A DNA stretch of 26,370 nt from contig DJYJ01000022.1 in assembly GCA_002450075.1 (NCBI GenBank), positions 1 to 26,370 of the forward strand, read 5' to 3'. Below are positions 1 to 6,533 of the stretch, piece after piece (within the stretch, counting starts at the first letter, position 1; each line of letters begins with the position of its first letter). Source of the DNA: Clostridiales bacterium UBA6981 (lineage in GTDB: Bacteria; Bacillota; Clostridia; Oscillospirales; Oscillospiraceae). The notes under the pieces are model-generated. The model had not been told where the DNA came from, searched no databases, and was given only the letters and a program-made list of their open reading frames with translations. Made by a program: the position numbers and the translations under genes.

Positions 1-36
1 AAGTATGATTGACTAACCTACATTTTTCGCGGGAAA

Positions 37-702
37 TCAGCGGAAAAGGCTCATATTTTCGTCATAAGTTTCGATTCGGGTGAATTTGGCGAAGTCCGGG
101 GCGATCTCCGGCGCGAGTGCGCGCAGGGCCGCGGGCAGCAGGTCGGGATTGAGCGTGGGATTTTGGGCGCTGACGGTAGCCGCCAGGGCGACGCTCTCCC
201 CCGCCCGGGCGAAAAAGGAGATCTCACGGATGGCGGGACGGATATCGACCTCGCCGAAGCCGCGCTTGGTCTTCTTCTCGACCACGATGCTGTCCCGCGC
301 AAAGAAGGCTGTGAGCTGTTCTTGCATTATGTAAACCGGTCTGTCGTCATATTCAAAGACACCTTCGATCTGCAGCCACTTCAATTCCGCGTTTTTCCGG
401 GTAGGCTCGTAGATTTCCTGCACTTCGATGCCCTCCGGCATGGTGGCGTTGAGGCGGTCTTTTAGCGATGTTATGTCAACCTGTTCCTCGAGGAGCTGGA
501 AGTCCATCAGCTCGCATACGCTCGAGCAGCCGACGGAAAGCGGGAGCGCGATGGAGATCTGCGGGCGGGGGTTGAAGCCCTCGGAGTATTTCAGACGGTT
601 TCCGGCGCGGGAAAAAGCGCGCTGCATCGTCGCCATCAGGTCGAGGTGCGAGATATAAATGGCGCGTCCCGTTTTGGAAAAGCGCATGCGAAGCTTATTC
701 AT
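37..702 (-). CDS. TIGR03936 family radical SAM-associated protein (DUF2344)
   Basis: This 221-residue protein matches the TIGR03936/DUF2344 family. The N-terminus has the recognisable pattern LRMRFSKTGRAIYISHLDLM followed by a GNRLKYSEGFNPRPQIS-like stretch around residues 31-47. In the Clostridia the family is nearly always encoded next to, or fused to, a TIGR03960 radical SAM protein, and the pair lies upstream of the ribonuclease G-rplU-rpmA region. Its biochemical role is not established. I start at the ATG at 702 because a GGAGGAA ribosome binding site lies just upstream. A longer reading frame to 783 lacks such support and would overlap the upstream gene deeply. The start overlaps the end of the TIGR03960 gene by 8 bp (ATGAATAA), which indicates translational coupling. 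Only 36 bp of sequence follow the stop codon, so the next gene of the operon is outside the window. Confidence 0.9.
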   Translation of the reverse strand: MNKLRMRFSKTGRAIYISHLDLMATMQRAFSRAGNRLKYSEGFNPRPQISIALPLSVGCSSVCELMDFQLLEEQVDITSLKDRLNATMPEGIEVQEIYEPTRKNAELKWLQIEGVFEYDDRPVYIMQEQLTAFFARDSIVVEKKTKRGFGEVDIRPAIREISFFARAGESVALAATVSAQNPTLNPDLLPAALRALAPEIAPDFAKFTRIETYDENMSLFR

Positions 703-2530
703 CACATTTCCTCCCGTGCAGCATGTTGGCCGCGCCGCAGGCTGAGCACTGCTTGCGGCAGTCGGGCGAGAGCGTGGAGGCATAGCAGCGCTCCCGCTCG
801 CGCACCAGGTGGGCGCGGCGGACGCCGACGTCGATCATGTCCCAGGGCAGCACCTCGTCCATTCCCCGCTCGCGCGAGGCGTACCAGGAAAGGTCAAGGC
901 CGCAGGAAGCAAATGCCTTTTCCCAGCGCTCGTAACTGAAATAATCGCTCCAGGCGTCGAGACGCCCGCCGCTGCGCCAGACCGCCTCCAACACATCGCC
1001 GAGGCGGCGGTCGCCGCGCGAGAGGGCGGATTCGATCACGCTCGTCTCGGCGTCGTGCCAGTTGTAGGTCACGTTGCGCGCCGTGATGGACGTGCGCAGC
1101 AGATTGACACGGCGCAGGTATTCCTCCTTGGAGATCTGCGCCTCCCACTGGAAGGGGCTGTGCGGCTTGGGGATAAAGCAGGAGGTCGAGATCGTGATGC
1201 GCACGCCGCGGTTTTTGTTTTTCGCGTTTTCACGCCAGCAGTGCAGCACCTGGTCGGCCATGTCCGCGATGCCTCGGATGTCGTCGTCCGTCTCGGTGGG
1301 CAGGCCGAGCATATAATAGAGCTTGACGCTGTTCCAGCCGCCGGCAAAGGCGATGGCGCAGGTGTGGAGCAGCTCTTCCTCCGTTACGTTTTTGTTGATC
1401 GCGTCGCGCAGGCGCTGGCTGCCGCCCTCGACGGCGAAGGTCAGACCGGTCTTGCGCACCCGCTGCAGCCGTTCCATCAGTTCCATCGAGAAGTTGTCGG
1501 CGCGCAGCGAGGGCAGCGCAAGACCGATGCTGCGCGGCTCGCAGTATTCGAGCAATCCGTCGCAGAGTTCTGTCAGCTGTCGGTAGTCGCTTGTAGAGAG
1601 CGAGAGAAGCGTGACGTCCTCATAGCCTGTGTTCTGCAGCGTTTCGATGCCCTGGCGGATGAGCGTCTCGGGCTTTTTGGCGCGGATGGGGCGGTAGATA
1701 TGCCCCGCCTGGCAGAAGCGGCAGCCGCGCACGCAGCCGCGGAAGAGCTCGATGTCGACCTTGTCCTGGACGACCTCGGTCGAGGGGACGATGGGATCGG
1801 TCGGATAGGGAGCGGCGTCGAGATCCTCAACGATGCGCTTTTGCACCTTTTCCGGCGCGCCGTCCTTCGCGGTGATGGACCGGACCGTGCCGTCGTCGTT
1901 GTAGGCGATGTCATACAGGCTGGGCACATAGACGCCGCCGATGTGGGCGGCTTCGTGCAGAAAAGCCTGCTTGCTCCAGCCCTCGGCCTTTGCCCGGCGC
2001 AGGAGCGTGAGAAGCTCGTTGTTCATCTCCTCGCCCTCGCCGATGACAAAGAGGTCCATAAAGGGAGCCATCGGCTCGCCGTTCACGCAGGCCGAGCCGC
2101 CGGCGAAGACGATCGGCAGCAAGTCAGGCCTGTCCGCACTGCGCAGCGGGATGCCGGCCATGTCGAGCATGTCCAGCACCGTGGTATAGGCCATTTCATA
2201 GCCGATGGAGAAGGCCAGGGCGTCAAACTGATCCAGGCTGTCGCCGCTTTCGAGCGCGTAAAGCGGCATGCCCGCCTTTTTCATTTCCTCATACATGTCG
2301 CCCCAGGGGGCAAAGGCGCGCTCGCACCAGACGAAGGGCAGGCTGTTCATCGTTTTATACAGGATCTTCATGCCGAGATTCGACATGCCGATCTCATAAG
2401 TATCCGGGAAGCAGAAGGCCAGGCGGAGCTCCACCTCGTCCTTGTTTTTGATGATCTGGTTATACTCGCCGCCGGTATAGCGTGCGGGCTTTTGCACGCG
2501 CGGCAGGATGCGTTCCAGTCGTTTATCCAT
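695..2530 (-). CDS. TIGR03960 family B12-binding-like radical SAM protein
   Basis: This is a 611-residue radical SAM enzyme of the TIGR03960 family. An N-terminal region of about 200 residues resembles a cobalamin-binding domain, as is usual for the family. The radical SAM cluster motif CxxxCxxC is C266, C270 and C273 in FRGCVRGCRFCQAGH, and would bind the 4Fe-4S cluster that cleaves S-adenosylmethionine. The SAM-domain glycine-rich strand is seen in FAVEGGSQRLRDAINK. The C-terminus ends in a short cysteine-rich tail (DCRKQCSACG). The substrate is unknown; because the pair lies beside ribosomal and RNase G genes in many Clostridia, a role in RNA or ribosome modification has been considered, but that is inference. 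A GGAGAGAG ribosome binding site precedes the ATG. The gene overlaps the TIGR03936 gene downstream and is 35 bp from the M50 protease gene upstream. Confidence 0.93.
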   Translation of the reverse strand: MDKRLERILPRVQKPARYTGGEYNQIIKNKDEVELRLAFCFPDTYEIGMSNLGMKILYKTMNSLPFVWCERAFAPWGDMYEEMKKAGMPLYALESGDSLDQFDALAFSIGYEMAYTTVLDMLDMAGIPLRSADRPDLLPIVFAGGSACVNGEPMAPFMDLFVIGEGEEMNNELLTLLRRAKAEGWSKQAFLHEAAHIGGVYVPSLYDIAYNDDGTVRSITAKDGAPEKVQKRIVEDLDAAPYPTDPIVPSTEVVQDKVDIELFRGCVRGCRFCQAGHIYRPIRAKKPETLIRQGIETLQNTGYEDVTLLSLSTSDYRQLTELCDGLLEYCEPRSIGLALPSLRADNFSMELMERLQRVRKTGLTFAVEGGSQRLRDAINKNVTEEELLHTCAIAFAGGWNSVKLYYMLGLPTETDDDIRGIADMADQVLHCWRENAKNKNRGVRITISTSCFIPKPHSPFQWEAQISKEEYLRRVNLLRTSITARNVTYNWHDAETSVIESALSRGDRRLGDVLEAVWRSGGRLDAWSDYFSYERWEKAFASCGLDLSWYASRERGMDEVLPWDMIDVGVRRAHLVRERERCYASTLSPDCRKQCSACGAANMLHGRKCDE

Positions 2531-2565
2531 GACTCTCTCCGTATCTTTTCAGGGTTTTGTCTATT

Positions 2566-3171
2566 TTACAATAGTTCCCTGCGTTTTACAAGTGCAGCGT
2601 TATCCGGCTGGGCAGCCAGAAGCCAGATCGCGGCGAGCGCGAGCGCCGCGCCCTTCCCCTGCCACATGAGCCAGGTGCCCGCCATCAAAAGGGCGGTGGA
2701 AAGGACGAGCCCGACCGTTTTGGTAAGCCTGTCCCCTCTCCGGCCGCCCAAGATTTCATCGGCCGCAAGGGCAAAGACCCGCCCGCCGTCGAGCGGCAGG
2801 ACGGGCAGAAGATTAAAAAGACTGAGCAGCAGGCTGACCCCGGATGAGAGAATGAGCGTCTCGCTGCCGCGGCTGCGGCCGAAATAGGACGCGGCGAAGG
2901 CATAGGCCAGTCCCGCCGCAGGCCCGGCCAGCGCAGAGACGGCATGGGCAAGAGGCGTGCAGAGGCCGCTGTACTCGATGCAGAGCCCGCGGAGATCGGC
3001 CGAAAAGCGCCGGATACGCAGCCCATAGAGCCGGAGTGTCAAGATATGCCCCAGCTCGTGCACGATGACGGGCGCAAGGATGGCGGCGAGCTCGGAAAAG
3101 CTAAGGGCGGAATACAGGAGAGCGCCGAGCAGGATCGCCCCGGCGCTGATGGCAAAGTGCTGGTATTTCAT
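2566..3171 (-). CDS. Site-2 protease family membrane metalloprotease (M50, SpoIVFB-like)
   Basis: This 201-residue integral membrane protein has the M50 zinc motif HELGH at residues 38-42 inside a hydrophobic segment. The second active-site motif is NLLPVLPLDGGR at residues 120-131, where the Asp is the expected third zinc ligand. At least five hydrophobic segments are visible. Members of this family cut membrane-embedded substrates, for example pro-sigma-K in the case of SpoIVFB. The ATG at 3171 is chosen because it overlaps the stop of the preceding small gene by 4 bp (ATGA) and begins a typical N-terminus. The upstream extension to 3498 translates the other frame of that small gene. M50 genes directly upstream of TIGR03960/TIGR03936 are a common clostridial arrangement. 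Whether this one is the sporulation protease is inference. Confidence 0.9.
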   Translation of the reverse strand: MKYQHFAISAGAILLGALLYSALSFSELAAILAPVIVHELGHILTLRLYGLRIRRFSADLRGLCIEYSGLCTPLAHAVSALAGPAAGLAYAFAASYFGRSRGSETLILSSGVSLLLSLFNLLPVLPLDGGRVFALAADEILGGRRGDRLTKTVGLVLSTALLMAGTWLMWQGKGAALALAAIWLLAAQPDNAALVKRRELL

Positions 3172-3410
3172 GTGATCTCTTCCGTCTCCTCCTCGGTGTA
3201 TTCGCGGAATACGGCGACAAGCTTTTCGCCGAAATCCCTGTCGCTGAGGCAGCGGCCGATCGCCTCGACCGTGCCTTTGTAATCCGTCTCCCCGCCACCG
3301 AGACGCTCGGCCTGGCGGCGGAGCGTGTCCAGTTGGGCGGGAAAGAGCAGCTTGGCAACCGTCAGCAGCACAAAGAGCGCCGAGGCGATATACAGTCTCA
3401 ACTTGTCCAT
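3168..3410 (-). CDS. Small single-pass membrane protein preceding the M50 protease (possible SpoIVFA-like remnant)
   Basis: This 80-residue protein has one N-terminal membrane segment (about residues 5-24, rich in Leu, Val and Ala) followed by a charged, probably helical tail ending in several Glu residues. I recognise no domain. The ATG at 3410 is used because GGGAGGTGG lies 6 bp upstream; the ATG at 3425 falls before that site. Its stop overlaps the M50 start by 4 bp. In sporulating Clostridia this position is often held by SpoIVFA, a membrane anchor with an M23/LytM domain that holds SpoIVFB. Here the membrane anchor is present but no LytM domain follows. It may be a stripped-down partner of the protease, which is inference from position and topology only. 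Confidence 0.75.
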   Translation of the reverse strand: MDKLRLYIASALFVLLTVAKLLFPAQLDTLRRQAERLGGGETDYKGTVEAIGRCLSDRDFGEKLVAVFREYTEEETEEIT

Positions 3411-3491
3411 GCACCCACCTCCCATGCCAAACTATATGGCGCAGACGGCGCGCATATTCCCGTGGGGGGATCAGAAGCGCGGAAAATAAAA

Positions 3492-3580
3492 ATGTCATCC
3501 TGAGCCGATGGCGAAGGATCTTCTCTCCTTTTGCGGTCGAGAGAGAAAGATTCTTCGGCCTTACGGCCTCAGAATGACAT
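3492..3580. repeat. Long imperfect palindrome (REP/MITE-like element)
   Basis: The outer arms ATGTCATCCTGAG (3492-3504) and CTCAGAATGACAT (3568-3580) are complementary at 12 of 13 positions. Inner arms around GCGAAGGATCTTCTCTC and GAGAGAAAGATTCTTCGGC pair as well, so nearly the whole 89 bp can fold as one hairpin. Similar TCATCCTGAG...AATGACA elements are dispersed repeats in several gut Clostridia, as far as I recall. It sits between two leftward transcription units and contains no gene. Confidence 0.75.
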
Positions 3581-3622
3581 GAGGGGGCTGCCGTCTGTCC
3601 GGCAGCTTCGGGCGTGCTGCGT

Positions 3623-4129
3623 TTATTTCAGGATGCTGCCGAGGAGGGAGCCGAGAAGGCCGGTCTTGTCGTCCTTGTCATCCTTGTCGTCCTTGCCGTT
3701 GGCCGCGCCGAGCAGCAGATCGAGCGCGGGGATCTCGTCGGCCTTTTTTCCGATGAGGCTGAGCAGCAGGTTGGTGCCGACGGAGCTGCCGAGCAGCGAG
3801 GAGAGCAGCGAGTTGTCATCGTCGTCCTCTTTCTTGCTCTTGCCGAGGAGCTTGATGAGGAGAGACACGCCGCCGACCTTGAGCAGCAGCTTGACAAGAC
3901 CGCTGCGGTTGGCCTTTTTCTTCAGGAGCTTGAGGAAGAGAGCGGCGATCGCCTTGTCGGAGAAGATCTTGCTCGTGCCCTTGGTGAGGTTGGCGAGATC
4001 CTGCTCGCTCACGTCATTGCCGACGAGGGTGCGCAGTGTTCCTTCCACGTCCGTTTCCATGCCCTCGACGACCTTGGGATCGTCATTGAGCGCGTCAAGT
4101 ACTTTTTCAATGGCTTCTTTGGTCTGCAT
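3623..4129 (-). CDS. Hypothetical Lys/Leu-rich protein with an Asp-Lys repeat
   Basis: I do not recognise a family for this 168-residue protein. Residues 1-60 look soluble and acidic. The middle is rich in Leu and Lys and could form amphipathic or membrane-associated helices (for example LVKLLLKVGGVSLLIKLLG). The tail holds an acidic DDDDNSLLSSLLGSS stretch, a low-complexity KDDKDDKDDK run and a final LLGSLLGSILK. The Asp-Lys run is encoded by an in-frame tandem 9-bp repeat near 3665-3695. There is no signal peptide. An AAAGGAT ribosome binding site precedes the ATG. A possible -10 (TATACT on the minus strand, 4191-4196) lies 60 bp upstream, but its -35 is poor. The gene stands alone between the repeat hairpin and tRNA-Pro. 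Confidence 0.75.
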   Translation of the reverse strand: MQTKEAIEKVLDALNDDPKVVEGMETDVEGTLRTLVGNDVSEQDLANLTKGTSKIFSDKAIAALFLKLLKKKANRSGLVKLLLKVGGVSLLIKLLGKSKKEDDDDNSLLSSLLGSSVGTNLLLSLIGKKADEIPALDLLLGAANGKDDKDDKDDKTGLLGSLLGSILK

Positions 4130-4256
4130 GTTTCATCCTTTCCGCGGCCTTGTGCGACCGCCGGGTCGTATTTTGTCAAAAGCTGAAAACAGTATACACC
4201 CGCGGTACGGAAAAAGAAAAGAATTTTCTTTTTTCGCAAAAGGTATGAAAATAATA

Positions 4257-4290
4257 AAAACGCTGAAAGCCTTGCGCTTTCAGCGTTTTT
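4257..4290 (-). terminator. Intrinsic terminator after tRNA-Pro
   Basis: A perfect 10-bp stem (CGCTGAAAGC at 4261-4270 with GCTTTCAGCG at 4276-4285) encloses a 5-nt loop. On the minus strand it is followed by TTTTTATTAT. The T run on the other side would also allow it to work rightward. It lies 3-4 bp past the tRNA-Pro 3' end. Confidence 0.85.
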
Positions 4291-4293
4291 ACG

Positions 4294-4369
4294 TGGTCGG
4301 AGTGCGGAGATTTGAACTCCGGGCCTCTTGGTCCCGAACCAAGCGCGCTACCATCTGCGCTACACCCCG
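4294..4369 (-). tRNA. tRNA-Pro (anticodon CGG)
   Basis: A full 76-nt cloverleaf reads on the minus strand. The acceptor is CGGGGTG paired with CACTCCG, the anticodon stem is CTTGG/CCAAG with loop TTCGGGA, and the T-arm is CGGAG TTCAAAT CTCCG. The discriminator A and the CCA end are encoded. Anticodon CGG reads the proline codon CCG, which is in keeping with a GC-rich genome. Its promoter is about 160 bp upstream (4527-4555), separated from it by a 130-bp segment that carries a second copy of the tRNA 5' end. Confidence 0.95.
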
Positions 4370-4502
4370 ATAATGTAAAAAAATGAAATTGTGGAGAGGG
4401 GCGCGCGTCACGCGCTACAGCCGACTAAAGTCGGCATACACGATCCGTAAGCCTCGCTTCGCTCGGCAACGTCTCGTAGTACATCTGCGCTACACCCCGA
4501 TA
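4352..4502 (-). repeat. Direct 21-bp repeat of the tRNA-Pro 5' end flanking a hairpin-rich insert
   Basis: Positions 4352-4372 (tRNA-Pro 5' end plus three upstream bases) recur identically at 4482-4502, 130 bp away. The segment between holds hairpins, including GCCGAC TAAA GTCGGC near 4422 and GCCTCGCTTCGCTCGGC near 4451. The promoter lies beyond the outer copy. The arrangement resembles a small insertion that duplicated the tRNA 5' end. Confidence 0.8.
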
Positions 4503-4526
4503 TTTCTTTTTCCGGACAGCTTTTAC

Positions 4527-4555
4527 ATTATATGTATCAGGCATGAAAAAGTCAA
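4527..4555 (-). promoter_or_regulatory. Promoter of tRNA-Pro
   Basis: On the minus strand TTGACT (4550-4555) and TATAAT (4527-4532) are separated by exactly 17 bp. The predicted start near 4520 is about 20 bp before the outer tRNA-Pro 5' copy. Confidence 0.85.
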
Positions 4556-4597
4556 GCAGAACTTTTTCAGATTACACTCATTAATGGATGCTTAGTA

Positions 4598-4634
4598 AAA
4601 AAGTCGAGAGGAACACTGTCCTCTCGGCTTTTAT
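4598..4634 (-). terminator. Intrinsic terminator after the DUF1858 gene
   Basis: GTCGAGAGGA (4603-4612) pairs with TCCTCTCGGC (4619-4628) apart from one wobble. On the minus strand the stem is followed by a run of six T bases (plus-strand A run 4597-4602). Confidence 0.85.
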
Positions 4635-4651
4635 TGTTTTGAAAAAGGCTC

Positions 4652-4861
4652 TTATCCGCGCTCGGCGGTGATGGCGGCGTTGACGGCTTTGGCGACGACG
4701 ACGGGGTCGAGGCCGTGGACAGCGCAGGCCTCCTCGAGGCTTTCGGCCTGGGACGCGGGGCAGCCGAGGCAGTGCATGCCGACGGAAAGCAGGGTCTCGA
4801 TCGACTCGGGATAGGTGTTGACGATCTCGCCGATGAGCGTTTTTTCGGTGATATATGCCAT
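4652..4861 (-). CDS. DUF1858 domain-containing small redox protein
   Basis: This 69-residue protein is a stand-alone DUF1858 domain, the family also called hybrid cluster protein-associated redox disulfide domain. The CxxC pair is visible in GMHCLGCPAS at about residues 28-37, with the conserved N-terminal ITEKTLIGEIVNTYPE pattern before it. Related proteins occur beside Hcp (hydroxylamine/nitric oxide handling) or in redox operons; the exact role is unknown. A GAGGAGGAA ribosome binding site precedes the ATG. It is transcribed divergently from the Crp/Fnr gene at 4954. A predicted -10 (TAGAAT on the minus strand, 4894-4899) places the shared palindrome at 4921-4936 at -41.5, the spacing used by class II Crp/Fnr activators. 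Activation by the neighbouring regulator is therefore plausible, as inference. Confidence 0.92.
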   Translation of the reverse strand: MAYITEKTLIGEIVNTYPESIETLLSVGMHCLGCPASQAESLEEACAVHGLDPVVVAKAVNAAITAERG

Positions 4862-4877
4862 ATTTGGATTCCTCCTC

Positions 4878-4906
4878 TTGTAATTCCGGGTGGATTCTAC
4901 TACAAT
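4878..4906 (+). promoter_or_regulatory. Predicted promoter of the Crp/Fnr gene
   Basis: TTGTAA (4878-4883) and TACAAT (4901-4906) are 17 bp apart, with a predicted start near 4913. The palindrome at 4921-4936 would then lie just downstream of the start, in a position suited to autorepression. Confidence 0.5.
4894..4899 (-). promoter_or_regulatory. Predicted -10 element of the DUF1858 gene
   Basis: TAGAAT reads on the minus strand with no good -35 at 17 bp, as expected for an activator-dependent promoter. With this hexamer at -12 to -7, the start is near 4887. Confidence 0.45.
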
Positions 4907-4920
4907 AGGCGCAGGTTGTA

Positions 4921-4936
4921 TGTTGTTAAAACAACA
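4921..4936. promoter_or_regulatory. Palindromic operator, candidate Crp/Fnr-family site
   Basis: TGTTGTT and AACAACA form a perfect 7-bp inverted repeat around a 2-bp centre. It lies between the divergent DUF1858 and Crp/Fnr genes. The size and TTGTT...AACAA symmetry fit Crp/Fnr-family operators. Binding by the adjacent regulator is inferred. Confidence 0.65.
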
Positions 4937-4953
4937 TTTTTCAGGAGGTGCGT

Positions 4954-5616
4954 ATGGATATTCGGTCCCTTTCCCGCGCGGAGCTGTTCCGCGGGATCCG
5001 CGAGGAGGAGCTGGGCGCGCTCGTAGACTGTCTGAACACGCATGAAAAGCGCTATGCCAAGGGCAGCACGATCTGGCGCGCGGGCGAGACCGTCAGCGAG
5101 GTTGGGCTGGTCGAGTCCGGAAGCGTCAACATCCTTATGAACTTTTACTGGGGCGACAGCCATATCTTCAGTCATATCGAAGCTGGACAGATCTTCGGCG
5201 AGACCTACGCGGCCATCCCGGAAAAGGAGCTGCAGGTCGACATCGTGGCGAGCGAGGAGAGCGTGATCGTCTTTTTCGACATGACGAGGCTGCTGTGCAG
5301 CTGTGCGAGCAACTGCGACTGTCACGGGCAGATCATCCGCAATCTCGTGCGCATCTCGGCGGCAAAGAATCTGGGGCTGAACGCCCGGATGATGCACACC
5401 GCGGCGCGGTCGATCCGCGAGAGGCTGCTGTCGTATCTGTCCTATGAGGCGCGGGAGAAGGGCAGCGACCACTTCTTCATCCCCTTTTCGCGGCAGGAGC
5501 TGGCCGATTATCTCGGCGTGGACCGCAGCGCGCTGTCGAGCGAGCTGGGGCGTATGCAGCGCGACGGGCTGATCCGCTTTCACAAAAACGAGTTCACGCT
5601 GGAGCGGGAGATCTGA
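4954..5616 (+). CDS. Crp/Fnr family transcriptional regulator
   Basis: This 220-residue regulator has an N-terminal cyclic-nucleotide-binding-like beta barrel (about residues 12-110), a linking helix and a C-terminal winged helix-turn-helix. The recognition region is FSRQELADYLGVDRSALSSELGRMQ at about 178-202, with the family's typical Arg-Ser contacts. Four cysteines cluster at C115, C117, C121 and C123 between the barrel and the dimerisation helix, so a redox, metal or heme cue is possible. The arginine of a cAMP phosphate-binding cassette is not evident. I use ATG 4954 because AGGAGG ends 5 bp before it; the GTG at 4948 lies inside that site. The divergent DUF1858 gene and the palindrome at 4921-4936 suggest a small regulon resembling HcpR-type nitrosative or redox control, which is inference. 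Confidence 0.93.
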   Translation: MDIRSLSRAELFRGIREEELGALVDCLNTHEKRYAKGSTIWRAGETVSEVGLVESGSVNILMNFYWGDSHIFSHIEAGQIFGETYAAIPEKELQVDIVASEESVIVFFDMTRLLCSCASNCDCHGQIIRNLVRISAAKNLGLNARMMHTAARSIRERLLSYLSYEAREKGSDHFFIPFSRQELADYLGVDRSALSSELGRMQRDGLIRFHKNEFTLEREI

Positions 5617-5626
5617 GGAGGAAAGT

Positions 5627-6502
5627 ATGAGCGTATTCGTCCTGAAGCTGATCGCGATCGGCACGATGTTCATCGACCATCTGACCTATATTCTGGCTCT
5701 CGCCGGCTTTCTCCCCTACGCCTCCGTCGCTTACCGGGCCGGGCGCGCTGTCGGGCGGATCGCGTTTATCATCTTCGCCTATCTGCTCGTCAACGGGTTT
5801 GAAAAGACGAGCGACCGGAAGAAGTATCTCGGCCGCCTCATCCTGTATGCCGCCGTGTCGCAGGTGCCGTTTACGCTGGCCTTTACGGGCGGGAACTACC
5901 GCTCGGCCGGCGTGATGTTTTTCTCCTTCGACGCGATGGCGGCGCTGCCGCTGCTGCTCCCGCTTGCGGTCTACTTTTTCTTTGTCGCGAAGGGACGGGC
6001 GGACAGCTCGTGCCTCACGCTGCTTGTCGCATTTGCGCTCGCGGGGCCGCGGCTCTGTGTGGACGGGATCGTGCTCCTTGGCGGGCATATGAACGTTTTT
6101 TACACGCTCGCCGTTTCGATGGCGCTGATGATGGCGCTGGAATATCTCCGCTCGTCCGGGAGGTCATGGGTGCGGGTCGCGCTCTGCTTCGCGGCGCTCG
6201 GGGTCGAGCTGTTTTTTCTCCAGCAAAACGCGGACTACGGTCTGCTCGGCGTTGGGCTGGTGATCGGGCTGTATTTCCTGCGCGGGCGGCGCGCGGCGCA
6301 GCTCCTATATGCCGCCGTCTGGTGCGCGGCGGAGTATTACGCCACGCCGCTCTTCCTCATGGGCGCGTGGGCCGCGCTCGTTCCGCTTGCCTTTTACAAC
6401 GGGAAGCTGGGGCGAAAGATGCGGACGGCGTTTTACGCGTTTTATCCCGTGCATCTCGGTATGCTCGGGCTGATCTTCATCATCCTGTGCCGCAGCCGAT
6501 AA
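5627..6502 (+). CDS. TraX family membrane protein
   Basis: This 291-residue polytopic membrane protein has about eight hydrophobic segments. It matches the TraX family through the N-terminal LKLIAIGTMFIDHL motif and the FIIFAYLLVNGFEKTSD region. TraX of the F plasmid acetylates pilin, and the family is related to membrane acyltransferases. Chromosomal copies are common in Clostridia and their substrate is unknown. The start has a GGAGGAAAG site and lies 10 bp after the Crp/Fnr stop, so the two genes are probably cotranscribed. There are no conjugation genes nearby, so a conjugative role is unlikely. Confidence 0.9.
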   Translation: MSVFVLKLIAIGTMFIDHLTYILALAGFLPYASVAYRAGRAVGRIAFIIFAYLLVNGFEKTSDRKKYLGRLILYAAVSQVPFTLAFTGGNYRSAGVMFFSFDAMAALPLLLPLAVYFFFVAKGRADSSCLTLLVAFALAGPRLCVDGIVLLGGHMNVFYTLAVSMALMMALEYLRSSGRSWVRVALCFAALGVELFFLQQNADYGLLGVGLVIGLYFLRGRRAAQLLYAAVWCAAEYYATPLFLMGAWAALVPLAFYNGKLGRKMRTAFYAFYPVHLGMLGLIFIILCRSR

Positions 6503-6506
6503 TAAA

Positions 6507-6532
6507 AGATCCCCGGTCGGGGATCTGTTTTC
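6507..6532. terminator. Bidirectional terminator between the TraX-like gene and rdgB
   Basis: AGATCCCC (6507-6514) pairs perfectly with GGGGATCT (6519-6526) across a 4-nt loop. T-rich tracts lie on both sides, serving the convergent genes. Confidence 0.8.
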
Positions 6533-6533
6533 G

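Noticed and set aside
809..2887. 692-codon open frame on the + strand opposite the TIGR03960 gene
   Set aside because: It is an antisense shadow of GC-rich codon usage; the opposite strand encodes a recognisable radical SAM protein with a good ribosome binding site.
5627..6502. Sign of a conjugative element (TraX)
   Set aside because: No relaxase, coupling protein or other transfer gene is nearby, and chromosomal TraX-like proteins are common in Clostridia.
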